20,426 nt of DNA from Candidatus Bipolaricaulota bacterium (GCA_021159405.1 JAGGRX010000122.1:1-20426); one strand, 5' to 3'. Shown: positions 6,318 to 15,802, counted from the first letter of the stretch. The notes: generated by a model from the sequence alone, not told the origin. A program made the numbers and translations.

Positions 6318-9300
6318 TCATGCCTCGCCCTCCTCCCACACCGGAAGGTAGGGGAGCGAACGCTTCGCTCCGGTTAGGATCACGGCCATCTCAGCTGCCG
6401 GAACAAGGGACAGCGTCCCGGAAAACTCCTGCTTGAGCTCCATCATAGCAGGTCGGAAATCCGGGGAAAGGGAAACACGTAGCCACTCGTTTTCGAACAC
6501 ATACCCCTCTCCTGTTAGGGTAAGCACCAGTTCTTTGCCTCCCTCCCGACGGCGGATGGTGTTGCCTCGGATGTAGAAGGCGTTTTCCTCCTCGGCGAGG
6601 AAGTCTTCCTCTCGGAGGAACAGGCGGGGCTTTTCAAGATAGGGCTTTCCTTGGTGTACGCAGAAGGTGGCGCAATTGCCGCATTCGTTGCACAGGTCGT
6701 CGATGTGAAGGATCTGGCGCCGCTGTGCTACCCGGAACGGCTCCTCCCTAACGACCTGGAGGCGGCCGTCCTTGACTTCTAGCACCGGGACCTGCCAGTT
6801 CACTTGGGGGGCGAAGTAGACCAGGTTGGCCCGATTGGGGCACACCTCCACACATTTGTCGCATAGGGCGGAGCACTGGAGGCACCTTGCCGCCTCGGCC
6901 CGCGCCTCCTCTTCGGAATAGATGCGCTCTATGAGCTTAAAATCGCGACGCTCTTCCGGCGGGAGGAGCTGCGGCCGCCGCTGGGGTTCCTTGCGCGCCC
7001 GCATCCGTTTTATCCGGACGATCTCTTCTCTGGAAAGCTCAGGATAAGGCACCTCCGGCTCCCGGAACGGGACGGAAAGCTCCTGACAGATGGCGCGGGC
7101 GGCGCGGCGGCCGTCCCCGCAGGCGGCGATGATGGTGTGTGGCCCCGGCGTCAGGTCCCCCCCGGCGTAGATCCCGGCGGTGATCCTCCCGGTCTCGGGG
7201 TCCACGGAAAGGGTGCCCTTCCGTTTGATGTTCAGCTTGGACCCTGAGAGGAAGGTGAGATCGGCTTGCTGGCCGATGGCCACGATCAGGGAATCCGCAG
7301 GCAGGGTGAACTCGCTTCCTGGGATGGGGACTGGCCGCCTGCGGCCATCCGGCCCTGGTTCCCCGAGCTCGTTTTGTACAAACTCCACCCCCACCATCCG
7401 GCCGTCCTCCCGCAACACCCGCACCGGGGAGGCCAGCTCCAACAGCTTCACCCCCTCCTCCAGGGCCCCGGAAAGCTCCTCCTGGGAGGCGGGCATCTCA
7501 GCCCGGGTGCGGCGATAGGCAATGGTCACCTCCCCGCCCAGGCGCCGTGCCACCCGAGCGGCGTCCATGGCCGTGTCCCCTCCCCCGATGACCACCACCT
7601 TCTGGCCGAGGTCCGGCCGGGCCCCCGCCCGCACCCGCTCCAAAAGCTCAAGGGCGGACCACACACCGGCTCCCTCGATCCCCTCGATGGCAAGCGGCAC
7701 CTCCCGCCCGAGGCCACAGGCGATGAACACCGCATCGTAGCCGCTTTGGAGGAGCTCTTCGGGGGAGGCAATAGGCTGGGAGAGCCTGAGGTCCACCCCC
7801 AGGGAGAGGATCCTCTCCACGTCCCTTTGTATCACCTCGTCCGGGAGCCGGAACGGCGGGACCAGGCGCATCATGCCCCCGGGGGCGGCCTTCGCCTCGT
7901 AGATGGTGACTTCAACCCCACTTAGGGCCAAAAAGTAAGCGGCGGAAAGCCCGGCGGGACCGCTTCCTATTATCGCCACGCGCTTTCCGGTCGGGGGGGC
8001 GGGCTCAAGCTTAAAGCGCCCATGTTCGAAGGCGAATCTCTTCAGGGCCCGGATGGCCACCGGCTCCTCATAACTATTGCGGGTGCAGCGCCTCTGGCAA
8101 GCTTGAGTGCACACGTGGCCCGTGACGCCGGGGAGGGGGTTCTTGGCCAGGATCGCCTCAAGCGCCCGATCGTAATCCCCTTGGGCGATCCACCACACGT
8201 ACTCTGGGATGTCCTGCCCCACCGGGCACTGCTCTACGCACGGGGCGACCACGCAGTCGAAGGGCTCCAAACCGGAGTTCACCTTGGGAAGGCCATACCG
8301 GAAATAGCTCTTCTTGTAGCGGAAGGAGCGCAGGGCCTCCCGGGCAGCCCGCTTGAGGTTCTCAAGTCCGTCGCGGGAGAGGTCGGAGAGGCTTTTCGCT
8401 CCCCGCTTGTGCATCGCGGTCTCGATGTTCTCGATGTACTGATGAAACTTGGCATAGCCACCTGGTTTGAGGAGGTCTGAGGCCACCGTCACCGGGACCG
8501 CCCCGGCGGCGAGGACGTCAACGACATTTAAGGCATCCACCCCGCCGGCATAGGAGACGGCAAGATCCCCGTCGAACTCCCGGGCGAGCTTCCAGAACAG
8601 GTTCATGGTGATGGGGTACAGGGCCCGGCCGGACATGTATACCTCCTCCCCGGGAAGCACCCCGCGATGGTTTTTCATGGCCAGCGTATTGGAGAGCTTT
8701 ACGCCGAACACGAGCCCGCTGCGCGCCGCCACCTCCTTCAGGTTCCTGATCAGCTCCACCGCTCGGTCGTACTTAAGGTCCTTTTCGAAAACGGAGTCAG
8801 GAATATCGATCTCCCTGAAACCAAGGTCGTCATGCAAGATACGTAGAACCTCGTCCTTGCCAAGGAGCGTGGGGTTGAGCTTCACGAACGTATGCAGGCC
8901 TCGTTCCTCCAGGAGGTAGCGAGCGATACCCTCGATCTCGTCGGGGGGGCAGCCGTGCATGGTGGACAGGGTCACGGAGTTTGTGATCCGGTGGGGGATC
9001 TCGATGTCGGCGAGCTCCGGGTACCGTTTTGCCAGAATGGCTTGGAGTTCGGCGATCTCGGTGGAGGCGTCCTGAAGGCGGTCCATGAACCTCTGCATAG
9101 GGGGGCTGGTGATCCCCGCAAGGTCGTACCCTACGGACATGTTGAAGATGGTCTCGAAAGGGACCGTTTTGTCGAACCCGAGAACCCGCCTTAAGATGTG
9201 GATCAGCACCCAAGCCTTGATGTACTCCCAAGCAGACTGGTCGAGCTTGAGCTCCTGGGACCACTCCACGTTGTACCCCTCATCTTCCATGTCGATGCAG

Positions 9301-9596
9301 GGGCGGGGGATCTCGAGCTCGTCCAGGACCTGGACCGTCTTGAGCTCGATGAACCTGCCGCCACAAAGCCAAGCCGACACGATGTTTTGGGTAAGCTGGG
9401 TGTGGGGTCCGGCAGCCGGGCCGATCGGGGTCCCCAGGCGGTGTCCGAGGAAGTTCTCCAGGGAATACGGCGCGTCCGGCCGTGGCCGGTAAAAGAGCTC
9501 CTCCGGGATCCCGAAGATCTCCCCGCGGGCCCGGTATTCTTTAAGGATCCAGTCCAAAAGCACCTCAAACGGCTGCGGCCTCATTACGTCGGACAC
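6318..9596 (-). CDS. ygfK: YgfK-type iron-sulfur flavoprotein (putative selenate reductase subunit family)
   Basis: This 1092-aa multidomain oxidoreductase is annotated in databases as a putative selenate reductase subunit, although its E. coli relative lies in a purine-catabolism locus. Residues 1 to about 430 form a dihydroorotate dehydrogenase-like domain; the opening MRPQPFEVLL and the GPAAGPHTQLTQNIV block match E. coli YgfK closely. At about 445-500 are GltD-like cluster cysteines (CVAPCVEQCP, CTQACQRRC). The FAD site GSGPAGLSAAYFL is near 540 and the pyridine-nucleotide site VVVIGGGDTAMDAAR near 662. C-terminal cysteines near 905 (CLQCSALCDKCVEVCP) and 965 (CNECGNCATFC) suggest two 4Fe-4S clusters. 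The start is GTG (9596); E. coli has a matching four-residue lead before MRP. The gene follows ssnA by nine bases. Confidence 0.95.
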   Translation of the reverse strand: MSDVMRPQPFEVLLDWILKEYRARGEIFGIPEELFYRPRPDAPYSLENFLGHRLGTPIGPAAGPHTQLTQNIVSAWLCGGRFIELKTVQVLDELEIPRPCIDMEDEGYNVEWSQELKLDQSAWEYIKAWVLIHILRRVLGFDKTVPFETIFNMSVGYDLAGITSPPMQRFMDRLQDASTEIAELQAILAKRYPELADIEIPHRITNSVTLSTMHGCPPDEIEGIARYLLEERGLHTFVKLNPTLLGKDEVLRILHDDLGFREIDIPDSVFEKDLKYDRAVELIRNLKEVAARSGLVFGVKLSNTLAMKNHRGVLPGEEVYMSGRALYPITMNLFWKLAREFDGDLAVSYAGGVDALNVVDVLAAGAVPVTVASDLLKPGGYAKFHQYIENIETAMHKRGAKSLSDLSRDGLENLKRAAREALRSFRYKKSYFRYGLPKVNSGLEPFDCVVAPCVEQCPVGQDIPEYVWWIAQGDYDRALEAILAKNPLPGVTGHVCTQACQRRCTRNSYEEPVAIRALKRFAFEHGRFKLEPAPPTGKRVAIIGSGPAGLSAAYFLALSGVEVTIYEAKAAPGGMMRLVPPFRLPDEVIQRDVERILSLGVDLRLSQPIASPEELLQSGYDAVFIACGLGREVPLAIEGIEGAGVWSALELLERVRAGARPDLGQKVVVIGGGDTAMDAARVARRLGGEVTIAYRRTRAEMPASQEELSGALEEGVKLLELASPVRVLREDGRMVGVEFVQNELGEPGPDGRRRPVPIPGSEFTLPADSLIVAIGQQADLTFLSGSKLNIKRKGTLSVDPETGRITAGIYAGGDLTPGPHTIIAACGDGRRAARAICQELSVPFREPEVPYPELSREEIVRIKRMRARKEPQRRPQLLPPEERRDFKLIERIYSEEEARAEAARCLQCSALCDKCVEVCPNRANLVYFAPQVNWQVPVLEVKDGRLQVVREEPFRVAQRRQILHIDDLCNECGNCATFCVHQGKPYLEKPRLFLREEDFLAEEENAFYIRGNTIRRREGGKELVLTLTGEGYVFENEWLRVSLSPDFRPAMMELKQEFSGTLSLVPAAEMAVILTGAKRSLPYLPVWEEGEA

Positions 9597-9605
9597 GCTC
9601 CCCCC

Positions 9606-10928
9606 TTATATCCTGGCCCACAATGCCCGGGCCACCTCCCTTGATTTGGCCAGGGCCTCCCGCTCGTCCACGGACTGGACCACGCCCCCGGAGAGCCGCA
9701 CCCTCCCGGCCACGATCACGGTGTGGGGCACAAGGCCCTCCGAGATCTTGGCGTACATGAGGTGCCAGGGGAGGTTTTCGGCGGACAGGGGGGTGGGGGG
9801 ATCGTATTCCCACAGCACCAGGTCCGCGGCGTAGCCGGGGGAGAGCTTCCCCATGGGAATCCCGAAGAACCGCTCGGCCAAGGCGTAGTTGTGCCGGATG
9901 AGCGCCAGGAGCTTCTCTCCGCCCAAGGCGGTGGGGTCGGCGGCTGCGTGGTGGGCAAGGAGGCTGGCGGAGAGGAGCTCGCCGATCATGTCACAGCCGA
10001 ACCCGTCGCTACCGAGGCCCAGCCGTATCCCCCGGGAGAGCATCCCTTCCACCTGAGCGGCACCCACCGCGTTGTTCATGTTGGAGCGGGGGTTGTGGAT
10101 GACGCTGGCTGGCCGGGCTGCCAGGAGGTCGATCTCGGCCTGGGAAAGGTGGATGCCGTGGGCGAGAAGGGTACCCTCCGTCAGGATCCCGAACTTATCG
10201 AGCCTCTCCGCTGGTCTGAGCCCGTACTTCTTGAGGGCATCGACCACGTCCTCCTTGCCCTCGGCGAGGTGGATGTGATAGGGGAGGCCCAAGGGTTCCG
10301 CCGCCGCGACGGCTCGTTCCAGGGTCTTATCGGACAGGGTGAACGAGGCGTGGAGCCCCATGTGGGCGGCGCACATCCCGTCCTTGGGAAGTCCTTTGGC
10401 GAACTCGACGTTCTCGGCGATCCCGGCGTCCCGGGCCGCCTCCCCTCCCCGGTCGGTGACCTCGTAGCACAGGTCGCAGCGGAGGCCGAGCTCGTCCACC
10501 ACCGCCCGCTTTATCTGGGCCAGCGACCCCTGGATGGCGGAGGGGGAGGCGTGGTGATCGAACAGGGCTGTGACCCCGGCCCGCAGGTGCTGCAGGCCCC
10601 CCACCATGGCAGACCAGTAGACGCCCTCCAAGTCCAGGGCCCGATCGAGCCGCCACCAAAGCCCCTCCAGGATATCCCCGAAGCTCTTGGGGGAGTAGTT
10701 TGGGAGGGATATCCCCCGGGCGAGGGAAGAGTAGAGGTGGGCATGGGCGTTCACGAGCCCCGGGGTGAGGAGCATGTTCTGGGCATCCAGCCGCCGGGCT
10801 CCCGGGACATCCGGGCTTGGGCCTTCCCCCACTGCCTCAATGCGACCATCCTCGATGACCACATAGCCCCGCTCGTGGTAGGTGCCAAAGAGATCAGCCA
10901 TCCTGGCCTGCTCGATCACAAGGTTCAT
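9606..10928 (-). CDS. ssnA: SsnA-type metal-dependent aminohydrolase
   Basis: This 440-aa amidohydrolase-superfamily protein belongs to the guanine deaminase/chlorohydrolase branch and is the usual partner of YgfK. Metal and catalytic residues are visible in order: HAH at 62-64, HIHLAE with H218 and H220, H257 and H260 around LAHGIHLS, and D308 in GLGSDGFG. The N-terminal and C-terminal stretches form the small composite beta domain (VIEDGRIEAVG; GYAADLVLW). Its substrate is not established; deamination of a purine or of an opened-ring intermediate is inferred from context. The start ATG at 10928 lies only 17 bases after a strong minus-strand terminator, with no room for a normal promoter between, so expression would rely on read-through from the transporter genes or on a promoter inside the binding-protein gene. 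Confidence 0.93.
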   Translation of the reverse strand: MNLVIEQARMADLFGTYHERGYVVIEDGRIEAVGEGPSPDVPGARRLDAQNMLLTPGLVNAHAHLYSSLARGISLPNYSPKSFGDILEGLWWRLDRALDLEGVYWSAMVGGLQHLRAGVTALFDHHASPSAIQGSLAQIKRAVVDELGLRCDLCYEVTDRGGEAARDAGIAENVEFAKGLPKDGMCAAHMGLHASFTLSDKTLERAVAAAEPLGLPYHIHLAEGKEDVVDALKKYGLRPAERLDKFGILTEGTLLAHGIHLSQAEIDLLAARPASVIHNPRSNMNNAVGAAQVEGMLSRGIRLGLGSDGFGCDMIGELLSASLLAHHAAADPTALGGEKLLALIRHNYALAERFFGIPMGKLSPGYAADLVLWEYDPPTPLSAENLPWHLMYAKISEGLVPHTVIVAGRVRLSGGVVQSVDEREALAKSREVARALWARI

Positions 10929-10945
10929 TTTTTCGTCCTAAATTG

Positions 10946-10977
10946 GAGAAAAGGGGCCGCCCGCTTTGGGCGGCCCC
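10946..10977 (-). terminator. Rho-independent terminator after the BMP gene
   Basis: A perfect ten-base GC stem (plus-strand GGGGCCGCCC at 10953-10962 with GGGCGGCCCC at 10968-10977) closes a five-base loop. On the minus strand it is followed by TTTTCTC, a short U tract. It lies nine bases after the BMP gene stop and 17 bases before the ssnA start, so it splits the minus-strand run or acts as a partial attenuator. Confidence 0.88.
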
Positions 10978-10986
10978 TCGGCCCAC

Positions 10987-12141
10987 TCACTCCTCGGGCT
11001 CGCCCGGCCAGGGGCCGACCACGCCCTCCACCGCCCATTCCAGGGTGATGAGGGTGTCCACCGATGGCCACATCCCCTCCGGGATCACCAGGTTGCCCTT
11101 GCGGTCGTACACCGGACCCTGGAACGGGTCGAAGGTGACGCCTGGATCGGCCATTTGGTTGTATCGCGTCATCACCAGGTCGTAGGCGGAGATCTTGCCG
11201 AAGACCGGGTGGTCGATAACGCAAGCCTTGAGGTCGTCCTCGAAGACCGGGTTGATCATCATCCCCGGCTTGGCGCCCACCTCCACTGCCCCCTGGGAAA
11301 GCAGCCACCAGTAGTCCACGTGCTGCAGGTTCTTCGGGGTATAGACGCCGTCGTGGATCTTCTTCAGGAAGTCGCGGTAGATGGCCTCCCAGTGCACGAG
11401 CTGGCCGGAAACCACGTAGTCGGGTGCGAAGTCGTACATGGGGGAGTAGTGGCCGAAGCTGGGCAGGCCATGCTCGGCCGCTACCTGAACCACGGTGGGT
11501 GAGTCCTCGGTGAAGGCGAACACGTCACAGCCCTCGGCGATCAAGGCCTCGGCGGCTTCTTTGGCTGCGGCCGGGTTGAACCACTCGTAGATCCACTTCA
11601 CGTGTACTTCGGCATTCGGGTTGACCTCGCGGGCTCCGATGGTGAACGCGTTGATGTGCCGCTTGACCTCCGGGATGGGGAACGCGCCCACGTACCCGAT
11701 CTTTCCGGTCTTGGTAAGCGCCCCGGCCATGAGGCCGTTCAGGTAGTACACCTGGTAGAAGTCGGCCATGTAGGTCGCCATGTTCGGGGCCCGCTTGAAC
11801 CCCGAGCAGTGGGCGAAGATCACGTCCGGGTGCCGCTGGGCAGCGGCGAGCGTCCCGTCCATGAACCCGAAGCTGGTGGCGAAGATGACGTTGCACCCCT
11901 GAGCCACAAGCTGGTCGATGAAGGTCTCCACCTCGCCCTCCGGCACGGATTCCACGTATAGCGTCTCCAGCCAATCGAATCCCTGGTCCACGATCTCGCG
12001 GGCCTCGTTGTGGGCGTGAGACCAACCGTAGTCCCCGATGGGGCCCACGTAGATGAACCCCGCCTTGATGTTCCCCTCTGCCAGCGCGGAAAGCCCGAGA
12101 AACGCCAGAGCCGCAAGTACAACAATTCCAATCCTCCGCAT
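10987..12141 (-). CDS. BMP-family ABC transporter substrate-binding protein
   Basis: This 384-aa periplasmic binding protein belongs to the BMP/PnrA family, whose characterised members bind nucleosides. It starts MRRIGIVVLAALAFLGLSALAEG: a short basic end, a hydrophobic core and an ALA-type signal peptidase I site. No lipobox cysteine follows, unlike the lipoproteins of Gram-positive and spirochaete relatives, which suggests a soluble periplasmic protein. The mature N-terminus (KAGFIYVGPIGDYGWSHAHN) is characteristic of the family. A strong AAGGAGG precedes the ATG at 12141. It is the last gene of the transporter set, 81 bases after the second permease gene. The ligand is inferred to be a purine nucleoside or related compound from the neighbouring genes; it cannot be read from sequence. 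Confidence 0.92.
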   Translation of the reverse strand: MRRIGIVVLAALAFLGLSALAEGNIKAGFIYVGPIGDYGWSHAHNEAREIVDQGFDWLETLYVESVPEGEVETFIDQLVAQGCNVIFATSFGFMDGTLAAAQRHPDVIFAHCSGFKRAPNMATYMADFYQVYYLNGLMAGALTKTGKIGYVGAFPIPEVKRHINAFTIGAREVNPNAEVHVKWIYEWFNPAAAKEAAEALIAEGCDVFAFTEDSPTVVQVAAEHGLPSFGHYSPMYDFAPDYVVSGQLVHWEAIYRDFLKKIHDGVYTPKNLQHVDYWWLLSQGAVEVGAKPGMMINPVFEDDLKACVIDHPVFGKISAYDLVMTRYNQMADPGVTFDPFQGPVYDRKGNLVIPEGMWPSVDTLITLEWAVEGVVGPWPGEPEE

Positions 12142-12222
12142 ATCACCCTCCTTGATCCGAGAAAGTTTGTCCCTTGGGATCCGCTATGTGTGGAAGGCAG
12201 CTTCCCTCACTCTCACCCCCTT

Positions 12223-13146
12223 TCACTTCTCGCCCCGGGTGTAGGGAACCCCAAGGGCACCCGGAGCACCACGCCTTCTGCCACTGAGTCCGGCGATGGC
12301 CAATACCAGTATAGCGAACGCATAGGGCATGAGCTTGAGGAGCTCCGGCGGAAGCCACGCTTGCAATCGGTAGGAGAGGTGGTAAAGCGCCCCGAAGAAG
12401 AGCGACCCCCAGATGGCCTGCAAGGGGTCCCAGCCAGCGAAGATGGTGAGGGCGATCACGATCCACCCCATCCCCGCCGTCATCCCCTCGGTCCAGGAGG
12501 GCCGGTACTCCACGGACAGATACCCCCCTGCCACCCCGGCGAGCACCCCACCGAGGATCACCGCCAGGTACCGCACCAAAAACACGTTCACCCCCAGGGC
12601 ATCCGCGGTGGCCGGGGATTCCCCTACAGAGCGAAGCACGATCCCCCAGCGGGTGCGGTAAAGCAGAAGCCACAGGACCACCGCGAGGACGAGCCCTATG
12701 TAGGTGAGGATGCTCTGGTCCTCAAACAGCATCGGCCCAAGGAGCGGGATCTTGGAGAGGCCCGGGACGGTGACACTGGGCAGGGGCTGCTTAAGGGGAA
12801 TGCCTTCCCAGCCACGGCCGAGCAGCCCCGCCAGGCCCAAGCCGAACATGGTCAGGGCAAGGCCCGAGACGTACTGGTTGGCCCGGAGGGTCACGGTGAG
12901 GAAGGCGTGGATCAGGGCAGCCCCCCCTCCCACAAGGGCTGCCACGAGGATGCCCAAGCCTGGGTGCCCGGTGGACTGGGCCACGGCGAAGGCGGAGAAA
13001 GCCCCGAGCACCATCATCCCCTCCACGCCGAGGTTCACCACCCCGGCCCGCTCGGCGTAGATCTCCCCCAACGTCCCCCAGAGGAGGGGGGTGCCGAAGG
13101 CCAACGCCCTCCCTACGATCCCGATGAGCCAGCTTTGCCAGTCCAT
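12223..13146 (-). CDS. ABC transporter permease, nucleoside/simple-sugar type (second permease)
   Basis: The 307-aa integral membrane protein has many hydrophobic segments and the family opening LLWGTLGEIYAERAGVVNLGVEGMM, characteristic of the YufQ/NupQ-type permease paired with BMP binding proteins. A conserved loop GESPATADALGVNV (about 177-190) contacts the ATPase in related systems. The ATG at 13146 lies inside the end of the preceding permease gene (34-base overlap) and follows GGGGAG, so translation is probably coupled. It would form a heterodimeric channel with the product of 13113-14228. Confidence 0.92.
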   Translation of the reverse strand: MDWQSWLIGIVGRALAFGTPLLWGTLGEIYAERAGVVNLGVEGMMVLGAFSAFAVAQSTGHPGLGILVAALVGGGAALIHAFLTVTLRANQYVSGLALTMFGLGLAGLLGRGWEGIPLKQPLPSVTVPGLSKIPLLGPMLFEDQSILTYIGLVLAVVLWLLLYRTRWGIVLRSVGESPATADALGVNVFLVRYLAVILGGVLAGVAGGYLSVEYRPSWTEGMTAGMGWIVIALTIFAGWDPLQAIWGSLFFGALYHLSYRLQAWLPPELLKLMPYAFAILVLAIAGLSGRRRGAPGALGVPYTRGEK

Positions 13147-14228
13147 CGCTCCCCTTTAGGCAAGAGTCTCACCCGCCAGTACATGAGGGGCTCCACCCCG
13201 ATGAGGAAAAACAGGATCAGCCCATTGAACACCCCTGTCACCTGGAACGGCATCCTGAGCACGGTCTTGATCACGTCCCCGGCCGCGAAGATGAGGCCGA
13301 AGAACAGAGAGGTCACAATCGCCACCCCGGGACTCCCCCGGGCCAACCAGGCCACGATGATGGCCGTGTAGCCGTACCCCATCGACACTTGGGTGGGTGA
13401 AAGGAGCCGATGGTGAATTCCGGCCACCTCCCCTACCCCTGCCAGACCGGCAAGCCCCCCGGAGAGAATCATCACCGCGAGGCTCACCCGTAGGAAGTTG
13501 ATCCCGGCGTACCGAGCCGCCCCCTCGGACTCGCCCACCACTCGGATCTCGTAACCCAGGCGTGTCCTGTTCAGGATCAACGCTGCCAGGATCGCCGCCG
13601 CCACCCCGATCACCAAGGTGGGCCAGTGCACCCGGGAGAGGGGCAACGTGGGAAGCCAGGCGGCCTTGGGGAAGATGTCGGTATAGGCGAATCCCCGCAT
13701 GGTCGGTCCCTTCCAGGGGCCATGGATGAGCCAATCAACGATGTAGATCATGATGTAGTTCATCATCAGCGTAGTGATGACATCGTTCACCCGCAGCTTT
13801 ACCTTGAGGAAGGCGGGGATGATCCCCCAGACAGCGCCGGCGAGAAAGCCCGCCCCGAACATGGCCGGAAGCAGCCACGGCCCCGGGATCCCCGAGTACA
13901 GCGCCACCCCGGTTGCGGCCACCGCGCCGGCGAGGAGCTGCCCTTCTGCCCCGATGTTCCAGAACTGGGCGCGGAAGGCGATCACCAGCCCCACCCCACA
14001 CAAAAGCAAGGGGATGGTGCGCCGCAGGATCTCCATGAGCCCGTAGCGGCTTCCCAAGGTGCTCTTTCCGATGGTAGCGTAGGCGTGCCAGGGATTGACC
14101 CCGTAGCCTGCGAAAATGATGGCCATGATTAGCAAGGCTGCGAGCACTGCCAGGACCGAGACCCCAATCACCACTGCTCGGGAGGGCGCGCGCCGGCGCT
14201 CTAAAATAAACGGCCCCACCCTCCTCAT
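13113..14228 (-). CDS. ABC transporter permease, nucleoside/simple-sugar type (first permease)
   Basis: The 371-aa membrane protein resembles YufP/NupP-type permeases. It has a cytoplasmic basic N-terminus followed by a membrane segment (VVIGVSVLAVLAALLIMAII), then the family block LLLCGVGLVIAFRAQFWNIGAEGQ and the coupling-loop sequence VVGESEGAARYAGIN. Its ATG at 14228 overlaps the ATPase stop by four bases (ATGA), and its end overlaps the second permease by 34 bases. This tight packing indicates one transcript and coordinated synthesis of the transporter parts. Confidence 0.93.
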   Translation of the reverse strand: MRRVGPFILERRRAPSRAVVIGVSVLAVLAALLIMAIIFAGYGVNPWHAYATIGKSTLGSRYGLMEILRRTIPLLLCGVGLVIAFRAQFWNIGAEGQLLAGAVAATGVALYSGIPGPWLLPAMFGAGFLAGAVWGIIPAFLKVKLRVNDVITTLMMNYIMIYIVDWLIHGPWKGPTMRGFAYTDIFPKAAWLPTLPLSRVHWPTLVIGVAAAILAALILNRTRLGYEIRVVGESEGAARYAGINFLRVSLAVMILSGGLAGLAGVGEVAGIHHRLLSPTQVSMGYGYTAIIVAWLARGSPGVAIVTSLFFGLIFAAGDVIKTVLRMPFQVTGVFNGLILFFLIGVEPLMYWRVRLLPKGERWTGKAGSSGS

Positions 14229-15793
14229 GACGGCTGCTCCTGTTGCCGGCGCTCGCCCGCCATCATGAGGCCGATCTCTTCGATCTTCGCCTCGGAGGCG
14301 GAGACGATCCCCATGATTTCGCCCCTGAACATCACGGCGATGCGGTCGGAAAGGGCCATAATCTCCTCCAAATCCTCTGAAACGAGGAGAACACCTACAC
14401 CGGAATCCCTTTGCTTTATCAGGAGCTGCCGGATCTGTTCAGTGGCCCCCACATCCAGGCCATATGTGGGATGGGCTGCCACCACCAGCCCCGGCTGGCC
14501 CGAGAGCTCCCTGGCCAAAATCAGCCTCTGGATGTTCCCTCCGGAGAGGAGCTTGGCCGGGGTCCGTGGGGAGGGGGTCATAATGTCGTACTCCTCGATG
14601 ACCCGTTTTGCGAAGGCGTGCACCTTCCGGAGCTGGAGGAGGGGGCCCCGGGAGAACGGAGGGCGGTGATGTTTTTTCAGGATCAAATTGTCTTCGATCG
14701 ACATCCCGGGGACGATGCCCATGCGCAGGCGCTCCTCCGGGATATGGGCCACCCCGGCGTCGGCAATCCTGCGGGCGGACCGATTGGTGAGATCTTTCCC
14801 CAGAACGATGATTCGCCCGCGCTGAGCCCTACGCAGCCCGGTGATGACCTCCACCAGCTCTCTTTGCCCGTTTCCGGCCACCCCGGCGATGCCCAGGATT
14901 TCCCCGCGGCGCACGGTGAACGATACCCCGCGCAGGGCCGGGATCCCCCGGTCTGAGAGGGCGTGGAGGTCCTCCACCACCAAAGCCTCCTCCCCCGGAC
15001 GGCATTCACCCTTGGACAGGCGGAACACCACCTCCCGGCCCACCATCATCCGGGCGAGGGACCCTTTGTCCGTCTCGGCCGTCGGCAGCGTGCCCACCAC
15101 CTTGCCCCGGCGCATCACCGTTACCCGGTCGGCGACCTCCATCACCTCGGAGAGCTTATGGGTGATGAAGATGACCGCGTGCCCCTCCTGTTTCATGTGC
15201 AACAGCACCTTGAACAGCTCGGCCGTCTCCTGGGGGGTGAGGACGCTGGTTGGCTCGTCCAGGATCAGGATCTCCGCCCCACGATACAAAGCTTTGAGGA
15301 TCTCCACCCGCTGCTGCTCCCCGGCCGAGAGCTGCCACACCCGCGCCCGCGGATCCACCGGAAGGCCGTAACGCTCGGAGAGCTCCTTGAGCCCCCGCTC
15401 GACCACCCGGGCCGGCTGCCAAAACGGCGTCCCGGCTAGGCCCAGGGCCACGTTCTCGGCCACGGTGTGGGGACGGACGAGCTTGAAGTGCTGGTGGACC
15501 ATGCCGATCCCATGGGCAATGGCATCCCGGGGCGAGCGGATGTGAACTCGCTTTCCTTTGACGTAGATCTCCCCGGAATCGGGGCGGTACAGGCCGTACA
15601 GGATGTTCATCAGGGTGGTCTTTCCGGCTCCGTTTTCCCCGAGCAGGGCGTGGATCTCTCCGGCCTGCACCTCAAGGGAGACGTGGTCGTTGGCCACCAC
15701 CCCGGGAAAGGTTTTCACGATGTCACGCATGACAAGCATGGGGGAAGTGTGGGAGGAAGCACGGACGAGGCCTTCCCCGTTTGTACCGGCCAT
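14225..15793 (-). CDS. Two-domain ABC transporter ATPase, nucleoside/simple-sugar type
   Basis: This 522-aa protein carries two fused nucleotide-binding domains and energises the transporter. Domain 1 has Walker A LGENGAGKTT (51-60), signature LSAGEQQ (155-161) and Walker B ILILDEPT (175-182). Domain 2 has a modified Walker A, GVAGNGQREL (304-313), without the lysine, signature LSGGNIQR (416-423) and a Walker B-like LVVAAHPTYGLD. An asymmetric second site of this kind is usual in the RbsA/YufO-like family. The ATG at 15793 lies about ten bases after a consensus -10 box, so the transcript would be almost leaderless; no ribosome site is present. An internal ATG at 15739 is a weaker alternative. 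It is the first gene of the transporter run. Confidence 0.94.
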   Translation of the reverse strand: MAGTNGEGLVRASSHTSPMLVMRDIVKTFPGVVANDHVSLEVQAGEIHALLGENGAGKTTLMNILYGLYRPDSGEIYVKGKRVHIRSPRDAIAHGIGMVHQHFKLVRPHTVAENVALGLAGTPFWQPARVVERGLKELSERYGLPVDPRARVWQLSAGEQQRVEILKALYRGAEILILDEPTSVLTPQETAELFKVLLHMKQEGHAVIFITHKLSEVMEVADRVTVMRRGKVVGTLPTAETDKGSLARMMVGREVVFRLSKGECRPGEEALVVEDLHALSDRGIPALRGVSFTVRRGEILGIAGVAGNGQRELVEVITGLRRAQRGRIIVLGKDLTNRSARRIADAGVAHIPEERLRMGIVPGMSIEDNLILKKHHRPPFSRGPLLQLRKVHAFAKRVIEEYDIMTPSPRTPAKLLSGGNIQRLILARELSGQPGLVVAAHPTYGLDVGATEQIRQLLIKQRDSGVGVLLVSEDLEEIMALSDRIAVMFRGEIMGIVSASEAKIEEIGLMMAGERRQQEQPS

Positions 15794-15802
15794 GTTGGCG
15801 TT

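Noticed and set aside
9723..11048. Plus-strand open frame of 441 codons opposite ssnA
   Set aside because: It lies antisense to a clear SsnA homologue. Its product is rich in Gly, Pro, His and Arg without recognisable motifs, as expected in GC-rich DNA with few stops.
12010..13371. Plus-strand open frame of 453 codons opposite the BMP and permease genes
   Set aside because: It spans several real minus-strand genes and has low-complexity Pro/His/Gly composition; it is a shadow frame.
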